NCBI GenBank assembly: GCA_001466705.2
Contig: LATX02000208.1
Span: 310,001 to 374,000, forward strand
Reading direction: 5' to 3'
DNA: 64,000 nucleotides
DNA from: Moniliophthora roreri
Lineage: Eukaryota; Basidiomycota; Agaricomycetes; Agaricales; Marasmiaceae
Positions within the stretch are counted from its first letter, which is position 1; each line of letters starts with the position of its first letter. Position numbers and translations under genes: made by a program. The notes below the pieces were generated by a model that was not told the origin of the DNA, did not search any database, and saw only the letters and a list, made by a program, of their open reading frames with translations. Below, in pieces: positions 11,881-23,259 of this stretch.

Positions 11881-11992
11881 CTGATTTGAACCCACATGCT
11901 CAGTTGTTGCAGTTAAAAGAGTCTTTTCCAGAGGTCAAGATACTGTATCATTGTGACATGTATCTACAAAATCACTTCCAAGTTTTAATCCT
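11870..11992 (+). pseudogene. hAT transposase C-terminal dimerisation motif, relic
   Basis: One frame reads SVVAVKRVFSRGQDTVSL, followed by a TGA. This closely resembles the hAT dimerisation motif (SVxxERVFSxGRDxVSxRR). The TGA sits where the family usually has Arg, as expected from CGA turning into TGA. No longer open frame is left. It shows that at least part of the CpG-free tract derives from a hAT DNA transposon. Confidence 0.5.
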
Positions 11993-12307
11993 ATTTGGTG
12001 ACCTGTAATCTGCATTATGCCTGTATTACTGCCCATACCATAACTGTAAGTCATTTCATAGGCAGAGTTTTACAGGCCATGTATATATGTCCATTGCTGT
12101 AAAAACCCATCAAATTATACAGCTGTTAAAGACAGTGGTTTTGTGCTTCTAAGGAGGAGGCATCTACTGAAGCCCATGTTGCCTGTGCTCTCTACTAAAT
12201 GCAGAGAAAAGGAGCAAACTGATAGCATGTAACCACTACCAACCCACATCCCACAATAACTATACCCAAACACACTGAAGTACAGTTACACAGATGCATA
12301 AGCACCA

Positions 12308-15306
12308 ATAAATCCTCCACAGAACACCTGTCAGTGGTTCTTGGGGCTCAAAGGAGACAGAATCCTTCTACTTCAAGATCATGTTGAACACTTGTCAAGC
12401 ATGAAGAGTGTGTATAGAGCTCTGACATCAAGATAAACAAGATCTAAGTTGAAAGATAAAGTTCAAGGGGGTTTTGGAGTTTATTTGATTATTTGTAAGA
12501 TTTTAGAACACTCAAAGCAATCAAAATCAAGTTGAACACAACCTAAGTAATGTGTTCTGAAGGAACTAGGTCCACAGGAGTGAACCAATGGTCAAGGACT
12601 CTTAGCAAGGTCCAAGAATGGATGAATGCAGTGTGGAACAACACATTCATGAGAGTTATTGTCTGCAGGAGCATACCAATGGTCAAGGACTCTTCACAGA
12701 ATCCAATATTAGGTAAATGTGATGCAGAGCAACACATTTACAAGAGTTATGGTCCATGGGAGTATACCAATAGTGTAGGACTCTCAAGCAAGTCAAACAC
12801 TGGTTGAACATGACATAAGTAATGTGTTCTGTAAGGTTTTGATGCATGGACACAACCAAATAGCAAAGGACTCTTAATAGACTCTAATACTAAGTGAACA
12901 TGATGTAAAATACCATATTTTCAAGTGTTTTGGTCCAGTAATGTGAACCAGTGGCAGAGGACTCTCAGATCAATGAAACACCAATAAATGTGACTGAAGC
13001 AACATGTTTACTTAAATTTTGGTGCACTAACACAACCAATGGTGTACAGTTCTCAAAAGAACCCCAATAACAGATGAACACAACCTATTGGAACATGTTT
13101 ACAAGGTGGTTGGTTGACTTAAGTGTATCTCACACCAAAGTACAGTAAAATAGAGCTTTTGATTGGTATCTTGGCTTATAGAAGAGACAGCTGGCAGGTG
13201 CTCTAGAAGGCTGTTGATAAAGCACTGTTACAAACTTGCCTGGAACAGCACCAACATGGCTGTCCAGAGCAAGCTGCTATAAAGCAGGGCAAGATGCCAG
13301 CTGCTGCTTGAGCCTTGTAACTAATGTACATTATGTTATATACAGTCCAGAAAATAGAATAATGCCAAACTCAAAATAATAGGAAAAGATAAGATGTTAT
13401 ATGTTTAAGGAATGTGTGTGTGTCCAAAAGTCTTGCTATGTGTAGAAAATGTCCAATATTGGGAATATTCATGCAAATCTTGCACAGAACCACTGGTGCA
13501 GTACTGATGTGTGGCCCACAGCACATTCCTTCTCCTCTAGTTTCTTTCCTCTCTATCTGATTGGTGATTGTCAATCCTCTATCCAGCCACATTTCAATGA
13601 ATGTGAAACTCCACTAATCTTCCATCATACATGGTCCTGCTAGGCCTAGATGGTGGCACTGTGTAGATACCCATGATTATAGCTTAGCTTGTAATCCTTA
13701 AATGCTCAATGCATAGGTTGGCTGACTGGATATAGGTTCTAATGACCATGTATATAAGTCTTCTGAAGTATTTAATGCATTCAGACTGTAGATCCTGCTG
13801 ATATCTNATAAATCCTCCACAGAACACCTGTCAGTGGTTCTTGGGGCTCAAAGGAGACAGAATCCTTCTACTTCAAGATCATGTTGAACACTTGTCAAGC
13901 ATGAAGAGTGTGTATAGAGCTCTGACATCAAGATAAACAAGATCTAAGTTGAAAGATAAAGTTCAAGGGGGTTTTGGAGTTTATTTGATTATTTGTAAGA
14001 TTTTAGAACACTCAAAGCAATCAAAATCAAGTTGAACACAACCTAAGTAATGTGTTCTGAAGGAACTAGGTCCACAGGAGTGAACCAATGGTCAAGGACT
14101 CTTAGCAAGGTCCAAGAATGGATGAATGCAGTGTGGAACAACACATTCATGAGAGTTATTGTCTGCAGGAGCATACCAATGGTCAAGGACTCTTCACAGA
14201 ATCCAATATTAGGTAAATGTGATGCAGAGCAACACATTTACAAGAGTTATGGTCCATGGGAGTATACCAATAGTGTAGGACTCTCAAGCAAGTCAAACAC
14301 TGGTTGAACATGACATAAGTAATGTGTTCTGTAAGGTTTTGATGCATGGACACAACCAAATAGCAAAGGACTCTTAATAGACTCTAATACTAAGTGAACA
14401 TGATGTAAAATACCATATTTTCAAGTGTTTTGGTCCAGTAATGTGAACCAGTGGCAGAGGACTCTCAGATCAATGAAACACCAATAAATGTGACTGAAGC
14501 AACATGTTTACTTAAATTTTGGTGCACTAACACAACCAATGGTGTACAGTTCTCAAAAGAACCCCAATAACAGATGAACACAACCTATTGGAACATGTTT
14601 ACAAGGTGGTTGGTTGACTTAAGTGTATCTCACACCAAAGTACAGTAAAATAGAGCTTTTGATTGGTATCTTGGCTTATAGAAGAGACAGCTGGCAGGTG
14701 CTCTAGAAGGCTGTTGATAAAGCACTGTTACAAACTTGCCTGGAACAGCACCAACATGGCTGTCCAGAGCAAGCTGCTATAAAGCAGGGCAAGATGCCAG
14801 CTGCTGCTTGAGCCTTGTAACTAATGTACATTATGTTATATACAGTCCAGAAAATAGAATAATGCCAAACTCAAAATAATAGGAAAAGATAAGATGTTAT
14901 ATGTTTAAGGAATGTGTGTGTGTCCAAAAGTCTTGCTATGTGTAGAAAATGTCCAATATTGGGAATATTCATGCAAATCTTGCACAGAACCACTGGTGCA
15001 GTACTGATGTGTGGCCCACAGCACATTCCTTCTCCTCTAGTTTCTTTCCTCTCTATCTGATTGGTGATTGTCAATCCTCTATCCAGCCACATTTCAATGA
15101 ATGTGAAACTCCACTAATCTTCCATCATACATGGTCCTGCTAGGCCTAGATGGTGGCACTGTGTAGATACCCATGATTATAGCTTAGCTTGTAATCCTTA
15201 AATGCTCAATGCATAGGTTGGCTGACTGGATATAGGTTCTAATGACCATGTATATAAGTCTTCTGAAGTATTTAATGCATTCAGACTGTAGATCCTGCTG
15301 ATATCT
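12308..15306. repeat. 1,499-bp identical direct duplication across an N
   Basis: 12308-13806 and 13808-15306 appear identical throughout, with a single N at 13807 between them. Perfect identity inside an otherwise heavily mutated region, and a junction exactly at an N, indicate overlapping contig ends rather than a real duplication. Confidence 0.85.
12569..13111. repeat. degenerate minisatellite, six units of 89-92 bp
   Basis: Units start near 12569, 12661, 12751, 12841, 12932 and 13021, each with the sequence GG/GATGCA or GGTCCA, then ACCAATGG, AGGACTCT and an ACA(A/C)ATTTACAAG-like block. The units differ by many substitutions, so the array is old. The same array recurs at 14069-14611 because of the duplication across the N. 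Confidence 0.75.
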
Positions 15307-15744
15307 ATTCCTTTATTAAATCAGAATTGGTAGTTTCTGGCCTGCTTACAACCAAGGACCTTCACAGCAACACTTCACTGCAATGTAGTGTGCTACATGT
15401 CTGTGCTGAAAATAGGGCACATTGCCATAACTATAATATGGTACAGTTTACAGCCCTATTTGCATGCTCTCAGACCCCTGCCTTTTCTCAGATGATGCCT
15501 GCTCTGAGTAAGTCCCCACTCCCTTCATTGACTGACCAAGGACCTCAGTAGCTTGTTTGATTGCCTGAAGCTATAAGAATAGTACTTGTCATTTGTTGGG
15601 AGTATCTGTATAGTGTATTGCATGTGTGTATGTACATACTATCATGTAACTGTAAATCATAGTGCAGTTCAATGTAAGTAATTTTGCATTCATATTTATG
15701 TGCAATATATGTGTGAGTGATTCTGATAAGGATTTGGTACCTAG

Positions 15745-18295
15745 TTGCTGTCCAGTAGGGTTGTAATATGGTTGTAATGTTGTCTTTGGGTTGTAATAGC
15801 ATTGCAACTCATTATAATTATTATGGTATGTTACACATCACACAAAATGTCAAAAGGCGCTGATGGGTTATGAGTGGCTAAAATGCCTAAAACCCACCAG
15901 TGCCTGGTAATAGGTAGACATATCCCTAATGAAACTCGACTTGATCAGTAATAGAGGCTGTAACAACTATAAGAATCATACTGACCAGTTTTGTGTAGGA
16001 TATAACCCCCTCGTGACCACCTCTTTACCTGCCATTACTGGTTAAGAGTGGTTAAGGGTGGTTGTGGGGGATATTTCGGGTTTTTAGTGCTGGAGCTGTT
16101 TTCAGGGGTTCACATGCGTTTACTAGGTTCAACACAAGTTACATGGAGTTCTGTGTAGGAATTTTGGGAGGAAACTGTTGTCATTAAGTATGACTAAGAA
16201 CTTGCCAGGAGTGGGTCACCATGAACCAGCGACAGGAACGAGTTTGGTTTTTTCTTTATTATTCTCCCCAATAAATTTGTTGCCAGCAAAGTATGGAGTG
16301 CATCCAGTGTTACTGGGTGCAATGAAGCATGTGGATGTATTAGTAGGTGTGACATACTTTCTCACAGTTAATGTTCACTCACATCTGACTTTCTGCTGCA
16401 TACAGAGCAATGCAGGCCTTATAATCTCATCTCCATGTGGTCAAATCCAATATTGTTACATTGAGGTCAGCATTGAGCATGTAGTTGCCTCTGATGAGAA
16501 AGAGCTGCTGCAATTGATGGAAAAAGTTTCCACAAGGCAAAACTCATGCTTTTTTTTTTGAGCCAAGTGAGATGATGGAAAATTTTCTCATGAAACTGAA
16601 CATGACATTAATAAGGCACAGCATATATTTTTCTTTTAAATTGATAGAATAAAAAACTGAAAAATTCACTACTGCTCACACTGATGTCTATATAGAATAG
16701 CCATTTAAGTAAAGTGTTACCATGAAATGAAATGTACATGGGTGAATTTCATTCTAGAGTGAATACGTCATATTGAATCATGTTCACTTTTGTGGGAGAA
16801 AATTCCATGATGGCCAAAAATCCCCCCAAGTGAAAAACAGATAAAGAACAAATTCAGATAAATCTGAACTCGTAAATAATGTTTGTCAATTGGTGTCCTC
16901 ATGTGAGTGAAGACCCCCACAATCATTTGTTTATTTGTTCAACAGTTTTCAAACTCTGCAGATTCTTTCTTTCCTTCATACCACCACCATTCTTCCTGTC
17001 CTTGCCATTGTCTACCCTCACAACTATAGATCTGCCATCAGTGCCATCGCTGTCACCTACTCTCATTGCCATCATCGTCTACCCTCATTGCCATTATCAT
17101 CTACCCTTATCACCATCGCTGTCTACCCTCATTGCCGTTGTTCCCTTGTTATTGCCATCATCATTCCATTTACATTGTCTACCCTTGTTGTGATCTAATG
17201 TGAATATTAAACTCAATACATCATTGTGTTGACTTTGTCACTAATCCTGAATCTTGATCCTTGGACAGGAATACTTTTCTGCATTCTTAGTACAAGGTCT
17301 GGTCATTATTGGTGCATTGTTCCTAGTGATTGTCATACGAGCCCTTACTAACCACTGACATCTGGTTTCCTCAGTGTTGATCACCTTATTGAACTGTTGA
17401 CTTCTGAAGACTCTCAAACATCCTGCACTGAATCAATGACATGGTAAGCCTCATTATGTGTTCATATATATGCATACAGATGCTGAAATACTTTGATACT
17501 TTGCTCTATTGAGTCCAGCTGTCCCATACACCCACAAGATTTTGTAAATGGTATGAGGTTATGTTTTCATTTATTATATTAGTATTGATACCATCCTTCT
17601 AGATCAGACCATGGTTATGAAGTGGGAATCATGAAGCCTTTCAAGGCCCTGCTCAAAGACTTGCCAGCTGTTAGGGGTAAGCATCATATGTTGTCATTCA
17701 TGTACTGTCAACTGATTTTCCACCTCTCAAGGTTCTGCCTCTGTTGGGTGATTGGACTGGGTTTACATAGTGACCATATTTCTCATTTGAATGTATCCAG
17801 ATAGATTTCAATATACTTCTTTTAAATTCAATTTGCAAGCCTGATATTTGAGCAACAGCTAATATGCTGGCAGTGTGTATCCACTGTTGACTGTTCATAC
17901 CACTGATAACCAGTAATGGGGGGTAATGGGGGTTATAGCACCACTAATTAGTGATAACTGCGCTAACTTAGCATAACCACACAAACCACCCATAACTACC
18001 ATTACTCATCAAAACCTACCATAACTGGTTATAATTGTCTGCTAACCCATGAAGAGCCCCATTTACCAGTCACATTAAATCACCGACTGCAAAACCAGTT
18101 GGTGGAGAGTCATGATGAATCATGGGTGACATAACCACCCCCCCACCTTGGCCATAACCCCCATAACCAGGGATCTCTAGATATATGGGGGTGTTCACAA
18201 GTGTTGGGTGTTATTCCTTGGTCATGCCGACTTGCCATTTTGTGCGATGCAACTACCTTACAACCATATTGCAACTATGTTATCATATCTGACTT
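15745..18295. mobile_element. candidate TIR element with long imperfect inverted repeats
   Basis: The left side (about 15755-16085) and the right side (about 17885-18290) match in inverted orientation. The CACAAAATG..CAA block at about 15840-15857 matches the reverse of about 18235-18255. The AATATGGTTGTAA block near 15770 matches the reverse of about 18255-18280. GGTTA/TAACC-rich blocks match too. No transposase frame is recognisable inside. Exact ends and any target duplication are not clear. Confidence 0.35.
16976..17190. repeat. short tandem repeat, CTACCCTCATTGCCATCATCG-like unit
   Basis: About nine degenerate copies of a 21-30 base unit built from CTACCCT, CATTGCCAT and CATCG blocks. 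It gives a spurious Ser/Pro/Leu-rich open frame on the plus strand. I do not regard that as a gene. Confidence 0.55.
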
Positions 18296-18589
18296 GGCAT
18301 ATAACAGGGTTACTAATGATTATGAAAGTTATAATGCATTACAGTTGAATACTTCATATGGAATAGGAATTATACCTCTCTGATGTTTATTTTTCACCCA
18401 ATTTTGATGTTATATGGAATAACTGTCATATGGAATCAAGTTTTGGCTTCTCCAACTTTATTCCATATGAGGTACTCAACTGTATGGGGGTTATAACTCT
18501 ATTACAATGCTATGTACTTTTTGTAGGTGTACCTATTGGATTGTAACCCAATCTAATCCTTGATCTACATTATCAAGTCTGATCCTTAA

Positions 18590-19260
18590 TTTTCAACATG
18601 TTTCACTACTTCTATCTTTTGGCACTTTACACAATTCCCATCACCCTCAGGTTTGACCAGGCATGCTGAAATCTCTTGAAAATCAGACAGTGTTTGGACA
18701 ATTTAGCTCTACCATCCCAATCTTGGAGATTCTACACCAAAACCCAAGAACATCTTTGTTCTCCTCTGGATCTCATGTCAAATCTGGAGAAGCTAGACAT
18801 GATCACCAATGTGCCTCCATTAGGTGAACACCACTTTTGATGCTGGAGTCTTCCCTACTGGTTGCATGAACAAGTCATGATGTGTCTCTTGTTCTACAGT
18901 GGTATTCTCAAGCTCAACTTTGATTTCAGTGGCACTGTGAACACCAGACTTCAGTAGCTAGGTAGATGAACACTCCCTCAAGTGTTCTACCCATGTCCCT
19001 TCACAACTGCCATTACATCACACTGAGACTCAACCAGAGTTCTTTGCCTTTCTGAAGATGACTACCATAGTGTCAGTCTGGGCAACATCTCCATTCCTGC
19101 CCATTGGAGTCTCTTTGTGTAGTCTTTGACCCTGAAGCCCAGGGTCAGTCACAGGATATGGTGAGCATACCACTCTTTCATCTCATTGAAGCATTAATAT
19201 CTAGGTACTAGGTACCTTTTTAAACCAAGGTCATGATGTATCTCTCATTATTGTCAAAGG
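18590..19260 (+). pseudogene. F-box/LRR family pseudogene fragment 3, CpG-depleted
   Basis: Collinear with 6470-7110 but with most CG sites changed to TG or CA (for example CTCGAGCC to CTCAAGCT-type changes). It has no open frame. It is the F-box relic of the right-hand segmental copy, next to the P450 pseudogene. Comparison with 6470-7110 gives a direct read-out of the mutation spectrum. Confidence 0.65.
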
Positions 19261-19315
19261 TTCTTGGCATAACCAGCTTTCCACTTGTCAAAGAAATCAC
19301 TAAAAGTGGCATAAA

Positions 19316-20186
19316 CATGTCTGCTGGTTCACCAGTTAGTTATACTATGATTGAGAAGTACAGTCCCATGTCTTGAGACTCCATATATAGGACCTGTAGG
19401 ATGAGATGTGCAGTTAGGTGGATTTCAGAAAAAGTGTAAGTCATCTGTCAGCAAGAGTGGATCTATAAGAGTGTCATCTGGCTAGACAGACAGAGAAAAA
19501 AGAATTTCATGACTATGGTATCAGGTATTGGTCAAAGTATGGCATTGGTATTACTCAGCAGTCCTACACCATACATAAGCATTCAGATGATTTCCTGTAT
19601 ACATGGAAAGGAAAAAATCTTGAAACTTCAAATCATCAATTGTAAGAATGAACATCAGTTGCATTAGCAAAGAATCATACCCAAGTCAGATGGAACTCAC
19701 ATTGTATTCCATATCTCCAAATCAAGTTTCCTAAAAATATTTGCAAAAATGTCTGCTGTTTGCCAGTTAGTTATGCTATGATCGAGAAGTACAGTCCTGT
19801 GTCTTGAGACTCAATATATAGGACCTGTAGGATGAGATGTACAGTTAGGCAGATATCAGAAAAAGTGTAAGCCATCTGTTGGTGAGAGTGGATCTGTAAG
19901 AGTGTCATCCAGCTAGATAGACAGAGAAAAAAGAATTTCATGATTGTAGTATTGGGTATCAGTCAAAGTATGGCATTGGCATTGGTATTACTCGGCAGTC
20001 CTACGCCATACACGGGCATTCAGATGATTTCCTGTATACATGGGAAGGAAAAAATCTTGAAACTTCAAATCATCAATTCTAAGGACGAACATCGGTCACA
20101 TTAGCAAAGAATCATATCCAAGTCAGACGGAACTCACGTTGTATTCCATATCTCCAAATCAAGTTTTCTAAAAACGTTCGCAAAAA
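19316..20186. repeat. about 430-bp direct tandem duplication at the P450 3' side
   Basis: The sequence from about 19316 (AAAAATGTCTGCTG) to about 19748 is repeated from about 19749, including a spare copy of the last P450 exon at about 19555-19640. It is equivalent to the 295-bp repeat at 7326-7915 but has different limits. The outer unit is CpG-depleted and the inner part, from about 19988, is not. Confidence 0.7.
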
Positions 20187-21722
20187 TGAGGTAGAGTTCA
20201 CACCATGCAAGGCTATATCGACTTGTTAACCTATTGTCAGAAATGTGTATAACGATGGACATACTTGAGCCCGAGACAGATCCTTGGCCCTTTCGAGAAA
20301 GTGACAAGGTATTTCTCAAGTGCACGAGAATTTTCGTCCAGCCAACGTTCGGGCTTGAATTGTTTGGATTCTGGGAAGACAGTTGGGTCATTATGCACGA
20401 AATAGGAGCCACAGGAAGTGACAGTCTGGAAGGGCAATGAGATTGGAGGCAGAAGAAAGGATGTCAATACACTTACCCCAGCAGGGACAGATACGCCAGC
20501 TATCGTCGCTCCTGATGGCCCAACCACTCTTGGAAGAGGACTGGCTACTCCGTGAGACATACGCAAAGACTCTTTGATTACCGCCCCCTGAACGGAGTTT
20601 ATAGGTCAAGCGTAAATATTCCAAGGATAGCAGCACTCACCAGATATGGCAGTTTCTCTAAGACCTCGAAACTCATTGCTGTAGTAGAGTCTGGCCATGC
20701 TTCATCTAGCTCTCTCCTGAGCTTTCCCAATGCCTCTCTATTTGTCAAGAGCCCAAAAGTACCAACCATGCATGCATTTCCAACGGTATCGCTCCCAGCA
20801 ACCTGCAAACTAACGCATTCGTCGATAACCTGCTGCCGAGGGAAGATCCAGGGATCTCCCACACCGTCTGCCTTTGACGTATCGAATAGAACGCTGAAGA
20901 TGGCTTTATGACCCACATCATTGAGCGAAGGCGGATCATGGGCTATCTCATCCAGTTTTCCAGCAATGAATCCTACTTGATCCAATAAAGGGCTCATAGC
21001 AGGAGATATCTTCCTCAGAAAGGATTCTGGTAACCATTTGTCAATCTGGATCGGTAGGTATCTCCCAAACCACATCGCTCGTAGCGAATCATCCAAACCA
21101 ATGAGAAGCGAGTTACGGAATCCAGGCGAATCCAGGGCATTGAAGCGCTGACCGAACAAATAGGATGTAATAATATCGAGAGTAGTTGCTCGATAAGCTA
21201 GGAACATATCTGCTGGAGAAGTACGTTCCAAGTAGAATACGTCTTTTGGAGGCTTCCTGCGGGTCACATAGAGAAACTACGGCATCTGGAGTCGTGAACG
21301 ACTTGTAGAACGCGGGGTATTTGGGAAAATGGGGCTTCGGAACAACATGAATGTCGTCGTACGCGTCAGAGCTGTTGAAGTGCAGCTAAATGTTATTCAG
21401 TTAGCGTGAGAAACTCACGGGTCCCTATTGAATTACCTACTTCCCATGGAGTCACTCGAACAACTGGACCTATGAGCAACAACCTGAATAAGATGCGAGC
21501 AATTTCTTCGAGTCACGCACCATAGCGTTCATGCAGCTTCTCCAAATGATCCACCCAACCTCCTTCACCAAAAACACTGTAGTAGGCACGATATGTTCCA
21601 GTCATTGCTGCAAGCTTTGGGCCAGGGAATGCTCGTAAAGGGTGGATGCATACTCGGTAAAAGGCAAGAAGAAGGTTGTGGGCCAGATACAGGAAGAGGA
21701 GAGTTGCTACTAGTTCATTCAT
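19988..21722 (-). pseudogene. cytochrome P450, duplicate copy broken by a 143-bp deletion
   Basis: Near-identical to the P450 at 7683-9560. Expected exons are 21521-21722, 21441-21469, about 21213-21385 joined to 20641-21212, 20477-20587, 20265-20425, 20138-20212 and 19988-20078. A 143-bp segment present at 8908-9050 in the other copy is missing at about 21212. It contained the end of exon 3 and all of intron 3. The break lies at a 4-bp CTGG microhomology. The join throws exon 3 and exon 4 out of frame, so no full P450 can be made, although the I-helix, K-helix and heme-loop coding is otherwise kept (AGSDT, ESLR, FSKGPRICLGL). Confidence 0.85.
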
Positions 21723-21865
21723 GGGGTGCTGAAGAATATGAGGCTTGCGAGCTGACCGCAGTACAACCACAGCATCTGAATTTATAGGGCGGGAGTGATA
21801 TGAAACTCGCCGCTTGAGCCTAATTTGTTTCATTTCAGGGCCCATAATCCCAAAAGGCTTCGATT

Positions 21866-22151
21866 ATGGTTGCCCATCAGGCTTAGGCAGGATTTTCGAT
21901 GGGCAACCGAGTAATCTGTAATAACGTCGTGTGTAGATTATATTGGTCGGTACTTACCTGTCCCCTTGACTATCTTTTCCAGACATCATCCTTATCCCCC
22001 CTTATGTTTCCGGATATTTTGGTTGGGCATTCGTCGAAATAGATGACAGCAGGCTCCCAGAGAGTGCGCAACTTGCCGTTTGCCGCGACGAACGGATTGT
22101 GCCGGCCAATCAGGCTGATTCCCGCCGCCACCTGCCAGATATGGACGTTCC
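21866..22151. other. 286-bp segment present only in the right segmental copy
   Basis: In the left copy the sequence runs directly from CTTCGATT to CAAAATGGGCG near 9710. Here 286 extra bases intervene. Near its left end is a perfect 11-base inverted repeat (GGTTGCCCATC at 21868-21878, GATGGGCAACC at 21898-21908, 19-base loop). Related GTTGCCCAGCAGGCT words occur near 9885, 22280 and, inverted, near 22520. It could be a small mobile insertion or a deletion in the left copy. Confidence 0.5.
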
Positions 22152-23259
22152 TCAAAATGGGCGCTCACGAATCACGGGCGCAGAAACCTGGGTAGCACTG
22201 ATAGGAAAACCGTTCGGCAAAAGGATGTTCGGACCGCCTCAGTCGAGGGTTTCAGTCATTAGTCTGAGGTATCTACGATTGCCCAGCAGGCTCAGTGAAT
22301 TGAGTGAGTTCGAATTGGTCAGTGCCGAACTAGTGCAGATTCTGGATATTTACGGCAGGGAAGCCCTTCTGCTTTCTGACAGCTGTTCGTCGCCGCCACT
22401 GACTGTGTACGGAAACATATACAGAACACTTCAATGCCTCCGAGAACTAAGTTAGCATTCAGTTCAATTCAGTTGAGCATTGACGGGTACCTATCCGCAT
22501 CAAACTTCTTTGCGATTAACCTAAGCCTGCTGGGCAACCGTAGGTATCGCTCAAGGTTCACAGAAGACCTTCAGAGGAGTTCTGATGAACTACCGATAGT
22601 ACGATTTGTTGAATGCATAAGCTTAGCTACTAGTAGGGGTGACTTGACGGTACTGTACAAAGACGCACACAACGCGTCGCAAATCGTGGGAAGGCTATAG
22701 CCCGTATATACGGCCGTGTCGGCCGTCTTCGATACGGCGCTTGACGGTGTCCTTCACCACTGTACCGTAAATTTCTGCTCGAAATCTCTGCGACGATTCA
22801 CAGCCCTAGCTACTAGAATAGAATCGGAATTTTGCCACACCTTTCTGGGCATGGTCTGTCGCGTTGCGTCAGATCCCGTGATATTCACGCATGACTCATG
22901 GCATTCGGCTTTTTTCGGTTATGGAAATTTCACCCGAACCTTCATATGCATCCTAGTACTCTGCCCAGACTGCCCTCTTACCATGGCAAGGCCGCAAGGG
23001 TCATAATCACAGGAATAAATCGTCTAGATGAGTCTGTGATTATGACCTTCACAGGTAGATTATTCACGAATACGAGGAAATGAGCTAGAAAATTGACCTA
23101 CTTATACCTAGTTGCACCTCTCTCGCTCCGAAATAAGAAGCTGCATGCGTCACCTATGCGTTCGCTTCTTCTCGTGACTCTAGTGACTGGCCTCGTCACG
23201 GTCGAGAACCTTCGCTACCTTTGCTTCCTTTCGCTTTACTTTCATCACCCACAGTGAAA
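22152..23259. other. upstream end of the duplicated block, then no recognised gene
   Basis: 22152-22447 matches 9715-10065. From 22448 to 23259 I see only short random frames and an inverted copy of the CTGCTGGGCAACC word near 22526. Normal CpG density is back here. Confidence 0.4.

Larger units (their letters stand above)
10164..15857. other. CpG-free tract of about 5.7 kb with transposon debris
   Basis: Reading line by line I find no CG dinucleotide between the CGs at about 10163 and 15858, although GC content is moderate and TG/CA are abundant. No host gene is recognisable. Contents are AGCTA-rich repeats, a hAT transposase relic, a minisatellite and a probable assembly duplication, each listed separately. 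The pattern is what long-term cytosine methylation with deamination leaves behind. Confidence 0.85.

Noticed and set aside
16178..16561. 127-codon plus-strand frame
   Set aside because: No motif, lies in CpG-poor transposon-like sequence, and ends in a T-run; treated as chance.
16879..17198. Ser/Pro/Leu-rich frames of 87-104 codons
   Set aside because: Produced by the CTACCCT/CATTGCC tandem repeat in two frames at once; not protein-like.
17885..18180. Telomere-like repeats
   Set aside because: The TAACC/GGTTA words are irregular and do not form TTAGGG arrays.
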